A stretch of DNA of 6,187 bases from Thermoplasmata archaeon (GCA_021806345.1 JAJZXP010000263.1:1-6187); one strand, 5' to 3'. Shown: positions 1 to 5,931, counted from the first letter of the stretch. Notes: generated by a model not told the origin, from the letters alone. Translations and numbers: made by a program.

Positions 1-586
1 ACGATGGTAAAGATAACAGTTGTGAAACCTGATCTGCAGGATTTGTTGTTACATAAATATTGGAATAAAACATTCCATCGCTTGGAAGATTTGTATTGAA
101 ACTTGAAGAATTTGTAGTCTTGCTCAGGAACTTGAACCCTGATAAGGTCTTGAAGCTGACAGTTACTGTGTTTCCGTTTAATCCTTTAAGATCCACAGTC
201 GAGTACACTGTTGATAAAGCTCTTAAGGTTATGTTTAGAGTCTGTTGGCTGTTAACCAGTTGTACGTATGTTACAGTCTTGTTGGTAATGTATTGGGTAT
301 TAAGGGCACTTTTTATGGTTGGCATAATAGTTATGGTATAATTACCCACTAACAGTGAAAGGCTAAGTTGGCTCCCTACCTGGGACTCTGTGAACTGTCC
401 ATTTGTTGAATTTATGTATACGAGCGGGTTTGAAGCCTGCCCTATACGAGTACCATTGCTCCCGACATAAATGTTCAATTTAAAGTGGGAGGACATTGGT
501 GTTGAACTTGACGATGCTGCGGCATTTGCCATGCCTGCAATAAATATTGTTATCAATAATGCTGACAACACTTTCTTACTGTCCAA
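1..586 (-). CDS. Secreted, sequon-rich surface protein (N-terminal part, partial)
   Basis: An uninterrupted frame of 195 codons runs from a TTG at 584-586 off the left edge, so the C-terminus is missing. It has no ATG start and is easily overlooked. The N-terminus is a signal peptide: charged DSKK (residues 2-5), a hydrophobic core (about 6-19) and a probable cleavage zone near ANAAA (20-24), followed by a Ser-rich stretch. The mature part is rich in Thr, Ser, Asn and Val and looks beta-stranded. It has six N-glycosylation sequons (N44, N59, N82, N102, N118, N159). The segment around 71-88, with VGNYTITI, resembles Ig-like/carboxypeptidase-regulatory-like beta domains, which is a fold impression only. 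No Cys is present. I infer an exported, probably N-glycosylated cell-surface or S-layer-type protein; the specific function is unknown. The TTG start is chosen because a GAGG Shine-Dalgarno lies 9 bases upstream, the signal peptide begins there, and no in-frame ATG or GTG occurs in the codons checked upstream. It lies 57 bases downstream of the amidohydrolase on the same strand and probably has its own promoter. Confidence 0.72.
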   Translation of the reverse strand, partial: MDSKKVLSALLITIFIAGMANAAASSSSTPMSSHFKLNIYVGSNGTRIGQASNPLVYINSTNGQFTESQVGSQLSLSLLVGNYTITIMPTIKSALNTQYITNKTVTYVQLVNSQQTLNITLRALSTVYSTVDLKGLNGNTVTVSFKTLSGFKFLSKTTNSSSFNTNLPSDGMFYSNIYVTTNPADQVSQLLSLPS

Positions 587-592
587 TGTGAT

Positions 593-600
593 CTTCCTCT
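593..600 (-). promoter_or_regulatory. Shine-Dalgarno deciding the TTG start
   Basis: AGAGGAAG on the minus strand, with GAGG at 596-599, lies 9 bases before the TTG at 584-586. It supports TTG initiation for the signal-peptide protein. Confidence 0.5.
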
Positions 601-622
601 TTTTCGCTAAATAAACTCTGTC

Positions 623-630
623 TAATAAAC
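623..630 (-). promoter_or_regulatory. Putative TATA box of the surface-protein gene
   Basis: On the minus strand this reads GTTTATTA. A start site about 25 bases further would fall near 601, giving a short leader of about 15 bases that contains AGAGGAAGAT before the TTG at 586. A second box, TTTATTTA (608-615), sits about 25 bases from the TTG and would instead give a leaderless message. The sequence alone cannot choose between them. The Shine-Dalgarno favours the first. Confidence 0.4.
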
Positions 631-643
631 ATTCCTTAAAAAG

Positions 644-1651
644 TCAGAAAAGGACTAAGAATTTGTTTTCAATCATATGGAACTTTGTAACTAAATTGAA
701 TGCTGAATACTTCTTTCCCGTTATTTTTATCCATTTATCCGGGTTCCTCACATTGTTTTCCTTAAAAAATCTTCTTGGATTTTCGCAAGCAACTTCCAGG
801 ATTTTTTCCGGAGAAATATATTTCACATTCTTCTGGTATCTGAACAGGAACTCCATTTCTGCGAAAATATCAGGTTCTGTCACCATAACGTTGTCAGTAC
901 CAATCATCAAATTGAAATCTTCTTCAAGAAAACTATTGTAATCTGCCTTAATGTTATAGAAATTATTTGATCTCGGCGTGATAACCAGATTTCTGCTTAT
1001 TTTTCTTAAGTCACCCAACAAGTTTCTATCAACGGCCGTGCAGTGAATTAACAGATCGGGTTTAATTTCATTAAGTAACTCTAAACTCTCCATCCTATTC
1101 TCGCTAAAATGGGTAGAAACGAGTTTTTTAGTTTTTTTAGCCAGTTTGGACATTTCTTCCATATGTTGGAAACCATCGTCAGAGATTGCACTAAATCCTA
1201 TCCCAGCGATATAATTTGAAATATCTGCAAAATCTTCTTGATTCTTTGGTCTTGCCAGTACAACTGAATCTGGGAATTCCTTGTTCATGAGTTTTATTGT
1301 GTTGATCCCGTCCCTGCCGGCTTCTCTAAAATCTATTAATGATGAGGTCATGTTTCTCTTGATGAAGTTTAATGTTTCCTTCATTTCTTTGATTATTTCT
1401 CTTTCTGGAGTTTCACTTAATCTTCTTAATTTGAATCCGCCGGGCCCAACAATTTCCATCAAAGATCCCTTCGGTTCTTCATTTATTATCGAGTCACCAA
1501 TGTGTGTGTGAGCATTCACAGGAGCAGGTAAATACATGATTGGATCAGCAGGATTTCTATTCTCCTCTAACTTCCCTTCTTCAGGGTAATAAACTCCATC
1601 CTTAAAGTCTCCATTTATGAAGAATGTCCCACTGTATGACCTGTTTTCCAT
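644..1651 (-). CDS. Amidohydrolase, deaminase/chlorohydrolase-like (COG0402-type)
   Basis: A 335-residue metal-dependent hydrolase of the amidohydrolase superfamily, probably cytosolic. The sequence shows the full metal-site series: NAHTHIGD (H48, H50), THFSEN (H181, with E184 in the catalytic HxxE position), LLIHC (H203) and GTDN (D253). The ITPRSNNF segment (224-231) matches the PxSN motif of the cytosine/guanine/5-methylthioadenosine-SAH deaminase branch. The catalytic machinery therefore looks intact, and hydrolytic deamination or dechlorination-type chemistry on a nucleobase-like ring is the family expectation. The substrate cannot be assigned. At 335 residues, with HxH already at position 48, it is shorter than typical members (about 400-450), so the N- and C-terminal strands of the usual beta-sandwich domain are reduced. 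The ATG at 1649-1651 lies one base beyond the rtcB stop codon and is preceded by GAAGGGAT, which argues for translational coupling within an rtcB operon. Family confidence is high and function confidence low. Confidence 0.85.
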   Translation of the reverse strand: MENRSYSGTFFINGDFKDGVYYPEEGKLEENRNPADPIMYLPAPVNAHTHIGDSIINEEPKGSLMEIVGPGGFKLRRLSETPEREIIKEMKETLNFIKRNMTSSLIDFREAGRDGINTIKLMNKEFPDSVVLARPKNQEDFADISNYIAGIGFSAISDDGFQHMEEMSKLAKKTKKLVSTHFSENRMESLELLNEIKPDLLIHCTAVDRNLLGDLRKISRNLVITPRSNNFYNIKADYNSFLEEDFNLMIGTDNVMVTEPDIFAEMEFLFRYQKNVKYISPEKILEVACENPRRFFKENNVRNPDKWIKITGKKYSAFNLVTKFHMIENKFLVLF

Positions 1652-1652
1652 T

Positions 1653-3068
1653 TTATCCCTTCAGTACTCCCATGGGAAAGAGCCTTGCGACACCTGAACC
1701 TATACCTGAACCGATTATAGAGTTGTATACTTCCTCAATGTCTTTGTAACTTTCCCTTCCTTCCTCAACAGCTGTTTCCTCATTTCCAAATAAATAATCA
1801 ATGTTAAGGCTTTCCATCTCGGAAAGAATTGTTTCCTTTCTTAGATTTTCCCGTGATGATTTTCTTCCCATAATTCTTCCAGCACCATGGCAGCAAGAAC
1901 CAATTGTAAGTGACTCGTTTTCCATCTTCCCTCGTATTACGTATGAAGATGATCCCATGCTACCTGGAACAAGAACTGGATGTCCTACGTTCATAAAGTA
2001 ACCCCTGTCGAATTCTGGTCCATCTGCCCTGGTTGCCCCCTTTCTGTGAACCAGTGCCTTTGTTCGCTTTCCATTTATCTCATGTTCTTCAAATGTTGCC
2101 ATATTGTGAGAAATACTGTACACAATATGAGATTCCTCCATCTGGAATTCCCTTTTCATCACGTTTGAAAATGCTTCCCTTATCCTGTTTATAATAAACT
2201 GCCTGTTGCAGAATGCATAATTTGCGGCTCCATTCATTGCTGAAATGTAGCTATCAGCCAATTTAGTTCCAAGTTCAATATATGAAAGCTGTGGATCTTT
2301 TAAGTTCTTGTTATGATCAAAATTCCTTATTTGTTCCAGATAGTCTGTTGCGACCTGATGGCCAATTCCTCTTGAACCTGTGTGTATCATCACATAGGTC
2401 ATCTTGTTTGATATGCCGTAATCCTGGGCAGTCATTTCATCGTAAACATCTTCTACACTTTGTATTTCAAGGAAATGGTTACCGGAGCCAAGAGTTCCGA
2501 AATAGTTCATCCCTCTCTTGTATGCCTCTTCGGAAATACTTGAGCTTTCTACCCCGAATAGATGCCCGTTGGATTCAGTTCTTAAAATATCCTCTTCAGT
2601 CGCCATATCCAATTCATACATCCAGTACACCCCCTCATCCACAATTCTTCTGATCTGTGACTCCGATAACTTTTCCCTGCTTCTGGCAATTCCTACAGGA
2701 ATATTTTTCTTCAGTTCCTGTAACAGTGGTTTTGTGTACCTTCTCATCGTCTTAGTATCGATGCCTGTCGCAAGTAAAGTTACGCCACAATTTATGTCGT
2801 ATCCCACTCCGCCGGGTGAAACAACTCCTGATTCCGCATCCATTGCAATAACCGATCCAATTGGAAACCCGTAACCCCTGTGAATATCAGGCAATCCAAT
2901 TGGCATGGAAACGGCACCTGGTAGTTCTCCCATGTTGAGGAGTTGATCTGCCGAACCAGTACTGACTGCATTGCTGAGGATGTTTTCTGTCCCTATTATC
3001 CTTCCATAGGTCTTTCCTCTCTGCAGGATATGGGAGAAATCGTTTTCCTTAACAATATTTAGGGGCAT
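1653..3068 (-). CDS. rtcB: RNA-splicing ligase RtcB
   Basis: GTP- and Mn(II)-dependent RNA ligase that joins 2',3'-cyclic phosphate (3'-phosphate) and 5'-OH ends. In archaea it seals tRNA exon halves after splicing-endonuclease cleavage. Numbering from the ATG at 3068 (471 residues), all family landmarks are present: GYGFPIG (65-71), GGVGYDINCG with metal ligands D91 and C94, GSGNHFLEIQ (H198), MIHTGSRG (H229), SHNMATFE (H321), HRKGATRA (341-348), the guanylylated histidine in HGAGR (H394), and the C-terminal KG with K470. Spacing between ligands matches the Pyrococcus enzyme closely, and no intein interrupts the gene. The frame is open to another ATG at 3108-3110 (485 residues), and an ATG at 3080 also exists. 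I prefer 3068 because a TATA-like TTTATTAA is centred about 26 bases before it (leaderless start) and the extra residues precede the conserved region. It is first gene of an operon with the amidohydrolase. Archease, the usual cofactor, is not in the window. Confidence 0.95.
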   Translation of the reverse strand: MPLNIVKENDFSHILQRGKTYGRIIGTENILSNAVSTGSADQLLNMGELPGAVSMPIGLPDIHRGYGFPIGSVIAMDAESGVVSPGGVGYDINCGVTLLATGIDTKTMRRYTKPLLQELKKNIPVGIARSREKLSESQIRRIVDEGVYWMYELDMATEEDILRTESNGHLFGVESSSISEEAYKRGMNYFGTLGSGNHFLEIQSVEDVYDEMTAQDYGISNKMTYVMIHTGSRGIGHQVATDYLEQIRNFDHNKNLKDPQLSYIELGTKLADSYISAMNGAANYAFCNRQFIINRIREAFSNVMKREFQMEESHIVYSISHNMATFEEHEINGKRTKALVHRKGATRADGPEFDRGYFMNVGHPVLVPGSMGSSSYVIRGKMENESLTIGSCCHGAGRIMGRKSSRENLRKETILSEMESLNIDYLFGNEETAVEEGRESYKDIEEVYNSIIGSGIGSGVARLFPMGVLKG

Positions 3069-3090
3069 TGCATCCTGCATATTGCAATCA

Positions 3091-3100
3091 TTAATAAATA
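3091..3100. promoter_or_regulatory. TATA-like box, possibly shared by two divergent genes
   Basis: The plus strand reads TTAATAAATA; the minus strand reads TATTTATTAA. On the minus strand the box centre lies about 26 bases before the rtcB ATG at 3068. On the plus strand it lies about 24 bases before the GTG at 3119. Both distances fit archaeal TATA-to-start-site spacing, so one near-symmetric box could drive both genes. No clear BRE was identified. Confidence 0.45.
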
Positions 3101-3118
3101 GTGAAAACATGCTTTCAT

Positions 3119-3331
3119 GTGGTAGATGCCATTAAAGTTGAAGAAATGGATAAGGAACTGGCATTTAAGCTCAGACTGGAGATTTACCTTAGGGCAAATG
3201 CTATTCGTGTTAGGGCGCTTTCTAAAACGCCGGAACGATTTGACCAATATATAAGAGATCGTGAAGAGATAATACAATCGATTGCGGGGAATTCGAGCGT
3301 TTCGGAAAAAGGGAAAATAATTTATCCCTAA
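3119..3331 (+). CDS. Small charged helical protein, unrecognised
   Basis: About 70 residues, highly charged, with no Cys or membrane segment in the main part. I do not recognise the family. The stretch EEMDKELAFKLRLEIYL, followed by RANAIRVRALSKTPERF and DQYIRDREEI, reads as two or three amphipathic helices with many Arg/Lys and Glu. The tail SIAGNSSVSEKGKIIYP is probably disordered. The start is uncertain. GTG at 3101 would overlap the longer rtcB form, GTG at 3119 sits one TATA-distance from the 3091-3100 box, and ATG at 3146 gives a 61-residue protein starting MDKEL. None has a strong Shine-Dalgarno. Reasons to believe it is real: it fills an otherwise empty stretch between divergent and downstream transcription units, it has a codon-like composition with a balanced amphipathic pattern, and a T-rich tract follows its stop. 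A role in RNA or protein binding would be a guess from charge only. Confidence 0.6.
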   Translation: MVDAIKVEEMDKELAFKLRLEIYLRANAIRVRALSKTPERFDQYIRDREEIIQSIAGNSSVSEKGKIIYP

Positions 3332-3332
3332 A

Positions 3333-3342
3333 ATTTATTTTT
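3333..3342 (+). terminator. T-rich tract, candidate archaeal terminator
   Basis: ATTTATTTTT directly follows the stop codon (3329-3331) of the small gene. Archaeal transcription often stops at such T tracts without a hairpin. Assignment rests only on composition and position. Confidence 0.35.
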
Positions 3343-3359
3343 AAAAAAGGAAATAACAA

Positions 3360-3370
3360 TTAATATATTA
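3360..3370 (+). promoter_or_regulatory. TATA box of the wHTH-GNAT operon
   Basis: TTAATATATTA, a strong palindromic TATA-like element, is centred about 22 bases before the ATG at 3387. It is too close (about 13 bases) to the alternative GTG at 3378, which helps choose the later start. Because the element is symmetric, direction is set by the gene that follows. Confidence 0.5.
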
Positions 3371-3386
3371 TCAACATGTGGTATCA

Positions 3387-3725
3387 ATGGTTCTAAACGG
3401 CCAAACAAATTTGTTTAAGGAGATGAGAGAGGATGTAGAAACAGCAAAGAGACATCTTATGATTATATCCTCCTTAATGAGAGAACAGCCAGCTGGTATA
3501 ATTAGAATTTCGCAATTAACGGGTCTTCCAGATCACAAAATAAGATACTCTCTGCGAATTCTGGAAAAGGATGGGATTATCATTCCATCGAAAGAAGGAG
3601 CAATTATCACTCCAGAATTTCTAGAAATGAAGGATGAAATAATTAGGGAATTAAGAGAAATAGTGAAACAGGTAACAACTCTGGAGGAGGAAGTTGGAAA
3701 ATCATTTTTCGGAAAAAAGCCATAG
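3387..3725 (+). CDS. Winged-helix transcriptional regulator (archaeal)
   Basis: A 112-residue protein from the ATG at 3387 (115 if the GTG at 3378 is used). The N-terminal part is a short charged helix. A helix-turn-helix follows, with ISSLMREQPAGIIRISQLTG as the first helices, then LPDHKIRYSLRILEKDGII as the recognition helix plus the start of the wing, then PSKEGAIITPEF as the wing strands. The C-terminal segment from about residue 78 (EMKDEIIRELREIVKQVTTL) is heptad-like and probably a dimerising coiled coil. This arrangement is typical of archaeal one-domain DNA-binding regulators. No ligand-binding or metal domain is seen, so the effector is unknown. It leads a two-gene unit: its last 32 bases overlap the GNAT gene, and its LEEE codons supply that gene's Shine-Dalgarno. 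A local or autoregulatory role is inference. The short form is preferred from the TATA spacing; no Shine-Dalgarno is present. Confidence 0.82.
   Translation: MVLNGQTNLFKEMREDVETAKRHLMIISSLMREQPAGIIRISQLTGLPDHKIRYSLRILEKDGIIIPSKEGAIITPEFLEMKDEIIRELREIVKQVTTLEEEVGKSFFGKKP
3683..3690 (+). promoter_or_regulatory. Shine-Dalgarno for the GNAT gene, inside the wHTH gene
   Basis: GGAGGAGG lies within the C-terminal codons of the regulator, with a 6-base spacer from GGAGG (3683-3687) to TTG at 3694. It is the strongest ribosome-binding site in the window and justifies the TTG start. Confidence 0.7.
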
Positions 3726-4251
3726 TGAGCAAAAAAATCACTTTGTTATAAGAAATGCAATTCCATCTGACGCTGTTGGAATAATTGATTGCATGCAGAG
3801 CGTAATGAGTGAGAAGGTATACTTGGTAAGTGAAATTTATCTTTACAGCGAAAGAGGACAAAAGGATCTGATAAGAAATCCAGATGATCTTAACCTAGTC
3901 GCAATTATAGGTAACGAAATTGTTGGAACAATAAATGTGCAAAGAGGGATATATAAAAAGAATAGACATACTGCAAATTTGGGCATAGCGATTAAGAAAC
4001 AGTACAGGGAAATGGGAATTGGGACAGAATTGATCAAAAGAGCAATAAAGTGGGCTTTTGAACAAAACATTCTAAAGATGAATCTTGAGGTCTTTTCATC
4101 CAATGAAAAGGCCGTTAGCCTATACAAAAAACTTGGTTTCGAAATAGAGGGTGTGAGAAGAGGGCAGTTTGTGATTGAAAACTCCTTTGTGGATGATGTT
4201 CTGATGACAATTTATCCAACGGAAATAGACAACAACAATGATGTAAAATAG
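3694..4251 (+). CDS. GNAT family N-acetyltransferase
   Basis: A 185-residue Gcn5-related acetyltransferase that transfers acetyl from acetyl-CoA to an amine, probably cytosolic. FVIRNAIPSDA (17-27) is the usual beta-1/alpha-1 opening. Motif A is LGIAIKKQYREMGIGTELIK, with the acetyl-CoA pyrophosphate-binding RxxGxG. Motif B is LEVFSSNEKAVSLYKKLGFE, followed by the GVRRGQF strand, as in RimI/RimJ and related archaeal acetyltransferases. The acceptor (N-terminal amine of a protein, polyamine or small molecule) cannot be told from the sequence. The start is TTG at 3694: GGAGGAGG lies just upstream and no in-frame ATG or GTG offers a complete first strand. The GTG at 3726 is out of frame. The 32-base overlap with the preceding regulator gene implies a shared transcript and coupled translation. 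Its stop is 8 bases from the purN stop on the other strand. Confidence 0.9.
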   Translation: MENHFSEKSHSEQKNHFVIRNAIPSDAVGIIDCMQSVMSEKVYLVSEIYLYSERGQKDLIRNPDDLNLVAIIGNEIVGTINVQRGIYKKNRHTANLGIAIKKQYREMGIGTELIKRAIKWAFEQNILKMNLEVFSSNEKAVSLYKKLGFEIEGVRRGQFVIENSFVDDVLMTIYPTEIDNNNDVK

Positions 4252-4259
4252 GTCCTTTT

Positions 4260-4886
4260 CTAATTTTTCCCAAATCCTTGGAACTGGTCAGCGTAATTGA
4301 TCGTTACCCTATTTCCAACTACCTTGAACCTATGTCGGCAAAGCGAGTCAATGACCTTTGGAAATAATTGGAGTTCCGCTTCGTGTACCCTTGTACCCAG
4401 TGTTTCTTCACTGTCCCATTGAAAAACCGGTACGGAATGCTGGAAAACTATTGGTCCAGAGTCAATAGCTGAAGTGACAAGATGAACCGTAAAACCTGAA
4501 TGAAAAGTCCCCGACCTTATTACAGCTCGATGAACGTTTTTACCATACATCCCCGTTCCCCCAAAAGCTGGCAGCAGTGATGGATGTGTATTAATTATCA
4601 TATCCTTAAAAGCCGTAATTAAATCTTCTGTAATTATCTTCAGGAAACCCGCAAGGATAAGCATTTCAATTTTAAGGTTCTTGAGTTCCTGAATTGTTTG
4701 ATCACCATATTTTAGGATTCTGATGGAATTTTCATCTGCAATTCCAGCCGCACCACAATTTGGTTTGTCGGTCACCAATGCGGAAATGATAAAGGAAGAA
4801 CTAGTTTCAGTGGAATAGGAAATAAGAGATTTGAATGTAGTACCTGTCCCAGATGCAAAGACTGCAATGGGAATTTTTCTATTCAT
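4260..4886 (-). CDS. purN: Phosphoribosylglycinamide formyltransferase (GAR transformylase)
   Basis: Transfers a formyl group from 10-formyltetrahydrofolate to GAR, giving FGAR, in de novo purine synthesis; cytosolic. At 208 residues it has normal family length. The N-terminal Rossmann-like loop is FASGTGTTF (10-18), a variant of the usual SGxGSN. LILAGFLKI (76-84) matches the conserved GxxxI/L segment. The catalytic triad is present: N99 and H101 in INTHPSLLP, and D142 in TSAIDSGPIV. H135 in FTVHLVT corresponds to another conserved His. The GGTGMYGKNVHRAVI segment (109-123) is the KGMYG-type substrate loop found in one bacterial-like branch. The gene stands alone rather than in a pur operon, diverging from rfcS and converging on the GNAT gene. 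Start at ATG 4884-4886: a TATA-like TATTTA lies about 25 bases upstream, so the message is probably leaderless. Many archaea use formate-dependent PurT for this step. PurN implies folate (or a modified folate) as the donor here. Confidence 0.95.
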   Translation of the reverse strand: MNRKIPIAVFASGTGTTFKSLISYSTETSSSFIISALVTDKPNCGAAGIADENSIRILKYGDQTIQELKNLKIEMLILAGFLKIITEDLITAFKDMIINTHPSLLPAFGGTGMYGKNVHRAVIRSGTFHSGFTVHLVTSAIDSGPIVFQHSVPVFQWDSEETLGTRVHEAELQLFPKVIDSLCRHRFKVVGNRVTINYADQFQGFGKN

Positions 4887-4907
4887 TGTCCAATATCATG
4901 ATGAGTC

Positions 4908-4913
4908 TAAATA
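4908..4913 (-). promoter_or_regulatory. Putative TATA box of purN
   Basis: On the minus strand GGTATTTAG contains TATTTA, centred about 25 bases before the purN ATG (4886). There is no Shine-Dalgarno between them, which fits a leaderless message. Confidence 0.5.
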
Positions 4914-4946
4914 CCGTTTCTATGTTTTTAATTGTCTCAATGTTAA

Positions 4947-4955
4947 TTTATATTA
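4947..4955 (+). promoter_or_regulatory. TATA box of rfcS
   Basis: TTTATATTA is centred 26 bases before the rfcS ATG at 4977, close to archaeal consensus. No Shine-Dalgarno precedes the ATG (CTAACCC only), so a leaderless transcript starting at or near the ATG is likely. Confidence 0.6.
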
Positions 4956-4976
4956 CTCTGATATACATACTAACCC

Positions 4977-5930
4977 ATGGAAATCTGGATAGAAAAGCAC
5001 CGTCCACAGAAGGTATCCGAAGTGGCAGGACAGCCAGATACGATCAAGATGCTGCTGGGTTTTATAAAATCAGGCGAGATGCCTCATCTTATTTTTGCGG
5101 GACCACCAGGAGTTGGAAAAACGACAATGGCACTCTGCCTGGCTAGAGAGATGCTTGGAGAAAATTGGAAAGATCACATGCTTGAACTCAATGCTTCAAA
5201 CGACAGGGGAATAGATGTAATTAAAAATGACGTGAAGGAATTTGCGAGAATTGGTTCTATTTCAGAGGGAAAATTTAAAATCATATTTCTTGATGAATCG
5301 GATCAGTTAACTCCGGAGGCTCAAGCTGCCCTGAGAAGAACAATGGAAATTTACTACAGGAATGTTAGATTCATATTTTCTTGCAATTATAGCTCAGGAA
5401 TAATTCCGCCCATCCAGTCTAGATGTGTGGTTATAAGGTTCAGAAGATTCACGAGAGAGGAAACGGTCAACGCTCTTAAGAAAATAGCAACTGAAGAAAA
5501 AATGAATATTGGCGAAAATATTCTGGAGGCAATATATGAAAATTCAGACGGAGACATGAGAAAAGCCACAAATATACTGCAGTCACTTAGCTTTGTGGAG
5601 AACCCCAGTGAAAAGAATGTCTATGATATTGCAGGATCAATTGAGGAAAAGGAAGTGATTCCGTTACTCAGCAACATTAGACACGGTAACTTTGACGAAG
5701 CCTCAAGACTATGCACAAATCTGCTCGTAGAGAGTGGATTTTCAGCAATTGATATCATAAAGGCTCTCCACAAGACCATAGGAAGAGAACAGATTTCTCC
5801 AATTGTCAGGAGGGAAAGCTTCATAAAACTGGCTGACGCGGAATTCAGGTTGGCCCAAGGAGGATCGGATCATATTCAACTTGATTTTTTAGTCGCAAGC
5901 CTCTGCAAGGTCTCTACTGAGAATCTTTGA
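4977..5930 (+). CDS. rfcS: Replication factor C small subunit (clamp loader)
   Basis: Archaeal RFC small subunit, an AAA+ ATPase that with RfcL opens the PCNA ring and loads it at primer-template junctions. At 317 residues it is full length. The order is [16 protein letters not shown] (RFC box II region, 4-19), Walker [10 protein letters not shown] (42-50), [14 protein letters not shown] (69-82, RFC box IV-type), Walker B IIFLDESD (D106, E107), ALRRTME (118-124), sensor 1 SCNYSS (N137), the SRC arginine-finger motif (148-150), and sensor 2 GDMRKATN (R195). The C-terminal collar domain runs from about 225 to the end. Walker B reads DESD rather than DEAD; the catalytic acidic pair is retained, so activity is expected. 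No intein is present, though some archaeal rfcS genes carry one. It is transcribed alone, diverging from purN, and ends one base from the stop of the convergent helicase gene. RfcL is not in the window. Confidence 0.96.
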   Translation: MEIWIEKHRPQKVSEVAGQPDTIKMLLGFIKSGEMPHLIFAGPPGVGKTTMALCLAREMLGENWKDHMLELNASNDRGIDVIKNDVKEFARIGSISEGKFKIIFLDESDQLTPEAQAALRRTMEIYYRNVRFIFSCNYSSGIIPPIQSRCVVIRFRRFTREETVNALKKIATEEKMNIGENILEAIYENSDGDMRKATNILQSLSFVENPSEKNVYDIAGSIEEKEVIPLLSNIRHGNFDEASRLCTNLLVESGFSAIDIIKALHKTIGREQISPIVRRESFIKLADAEFRLAQGGSDHIQLDFLVASLCKVSTENL

Positions 5931-5931
5931 T

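Noticed and set aside
96..341. Open plus-strand frame with a hydrophobic protein-like translation
   Set aside because: It lies wholly opposite the signal-peptide gene on the minus strand, which has the coherent secreted-protein composition. The hydrophobic look comes from antisense of Thr/Asn/Gln-rich codons, and no promoter or Shine-Dalgarno fits.
2282..2874. Two overlapping plus-strand frames opposite rtcB
   Set aside because: They are antisense shadows of a fully conserved RtcB. Composition is Ser/Cys/Leu-rich and no family motif is seen.
3726..3728. GTG as a non-overlapping start for the GNAT gene just after the regulator stop
   Set aside because: It is out of frame with the acetyltransferase. 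The in-frame TTG at 3694 has the strong GGAGGAGG upstream.
3843..4127. Minus-strand hydrophobic frame opposite the GNAT gene
   Set aside because: Antisense of the conserved acetyl-CoA binding region; no independent coding evidence.
644..4251. A new defence or RNA-repair island made of the ligase, hydrolase, small protein, regulator and acetyltransferase
   Set aside because: Three separate transcription units, housekeeping-type families, and no toxin, nuclease, sensor or mobile-element hallmark. Only the rtcB-hydrolase and wHTH-GNAT pairs are supported as units.
4853..5146. Plus-strand frame with a hydrophobic stretch running into rfcS in another frame
   Set aside because: It covers the purN-rfcS promoter region and the rfcS Walker A codons in the wrong frame, so it is not a membrane leader peptide.
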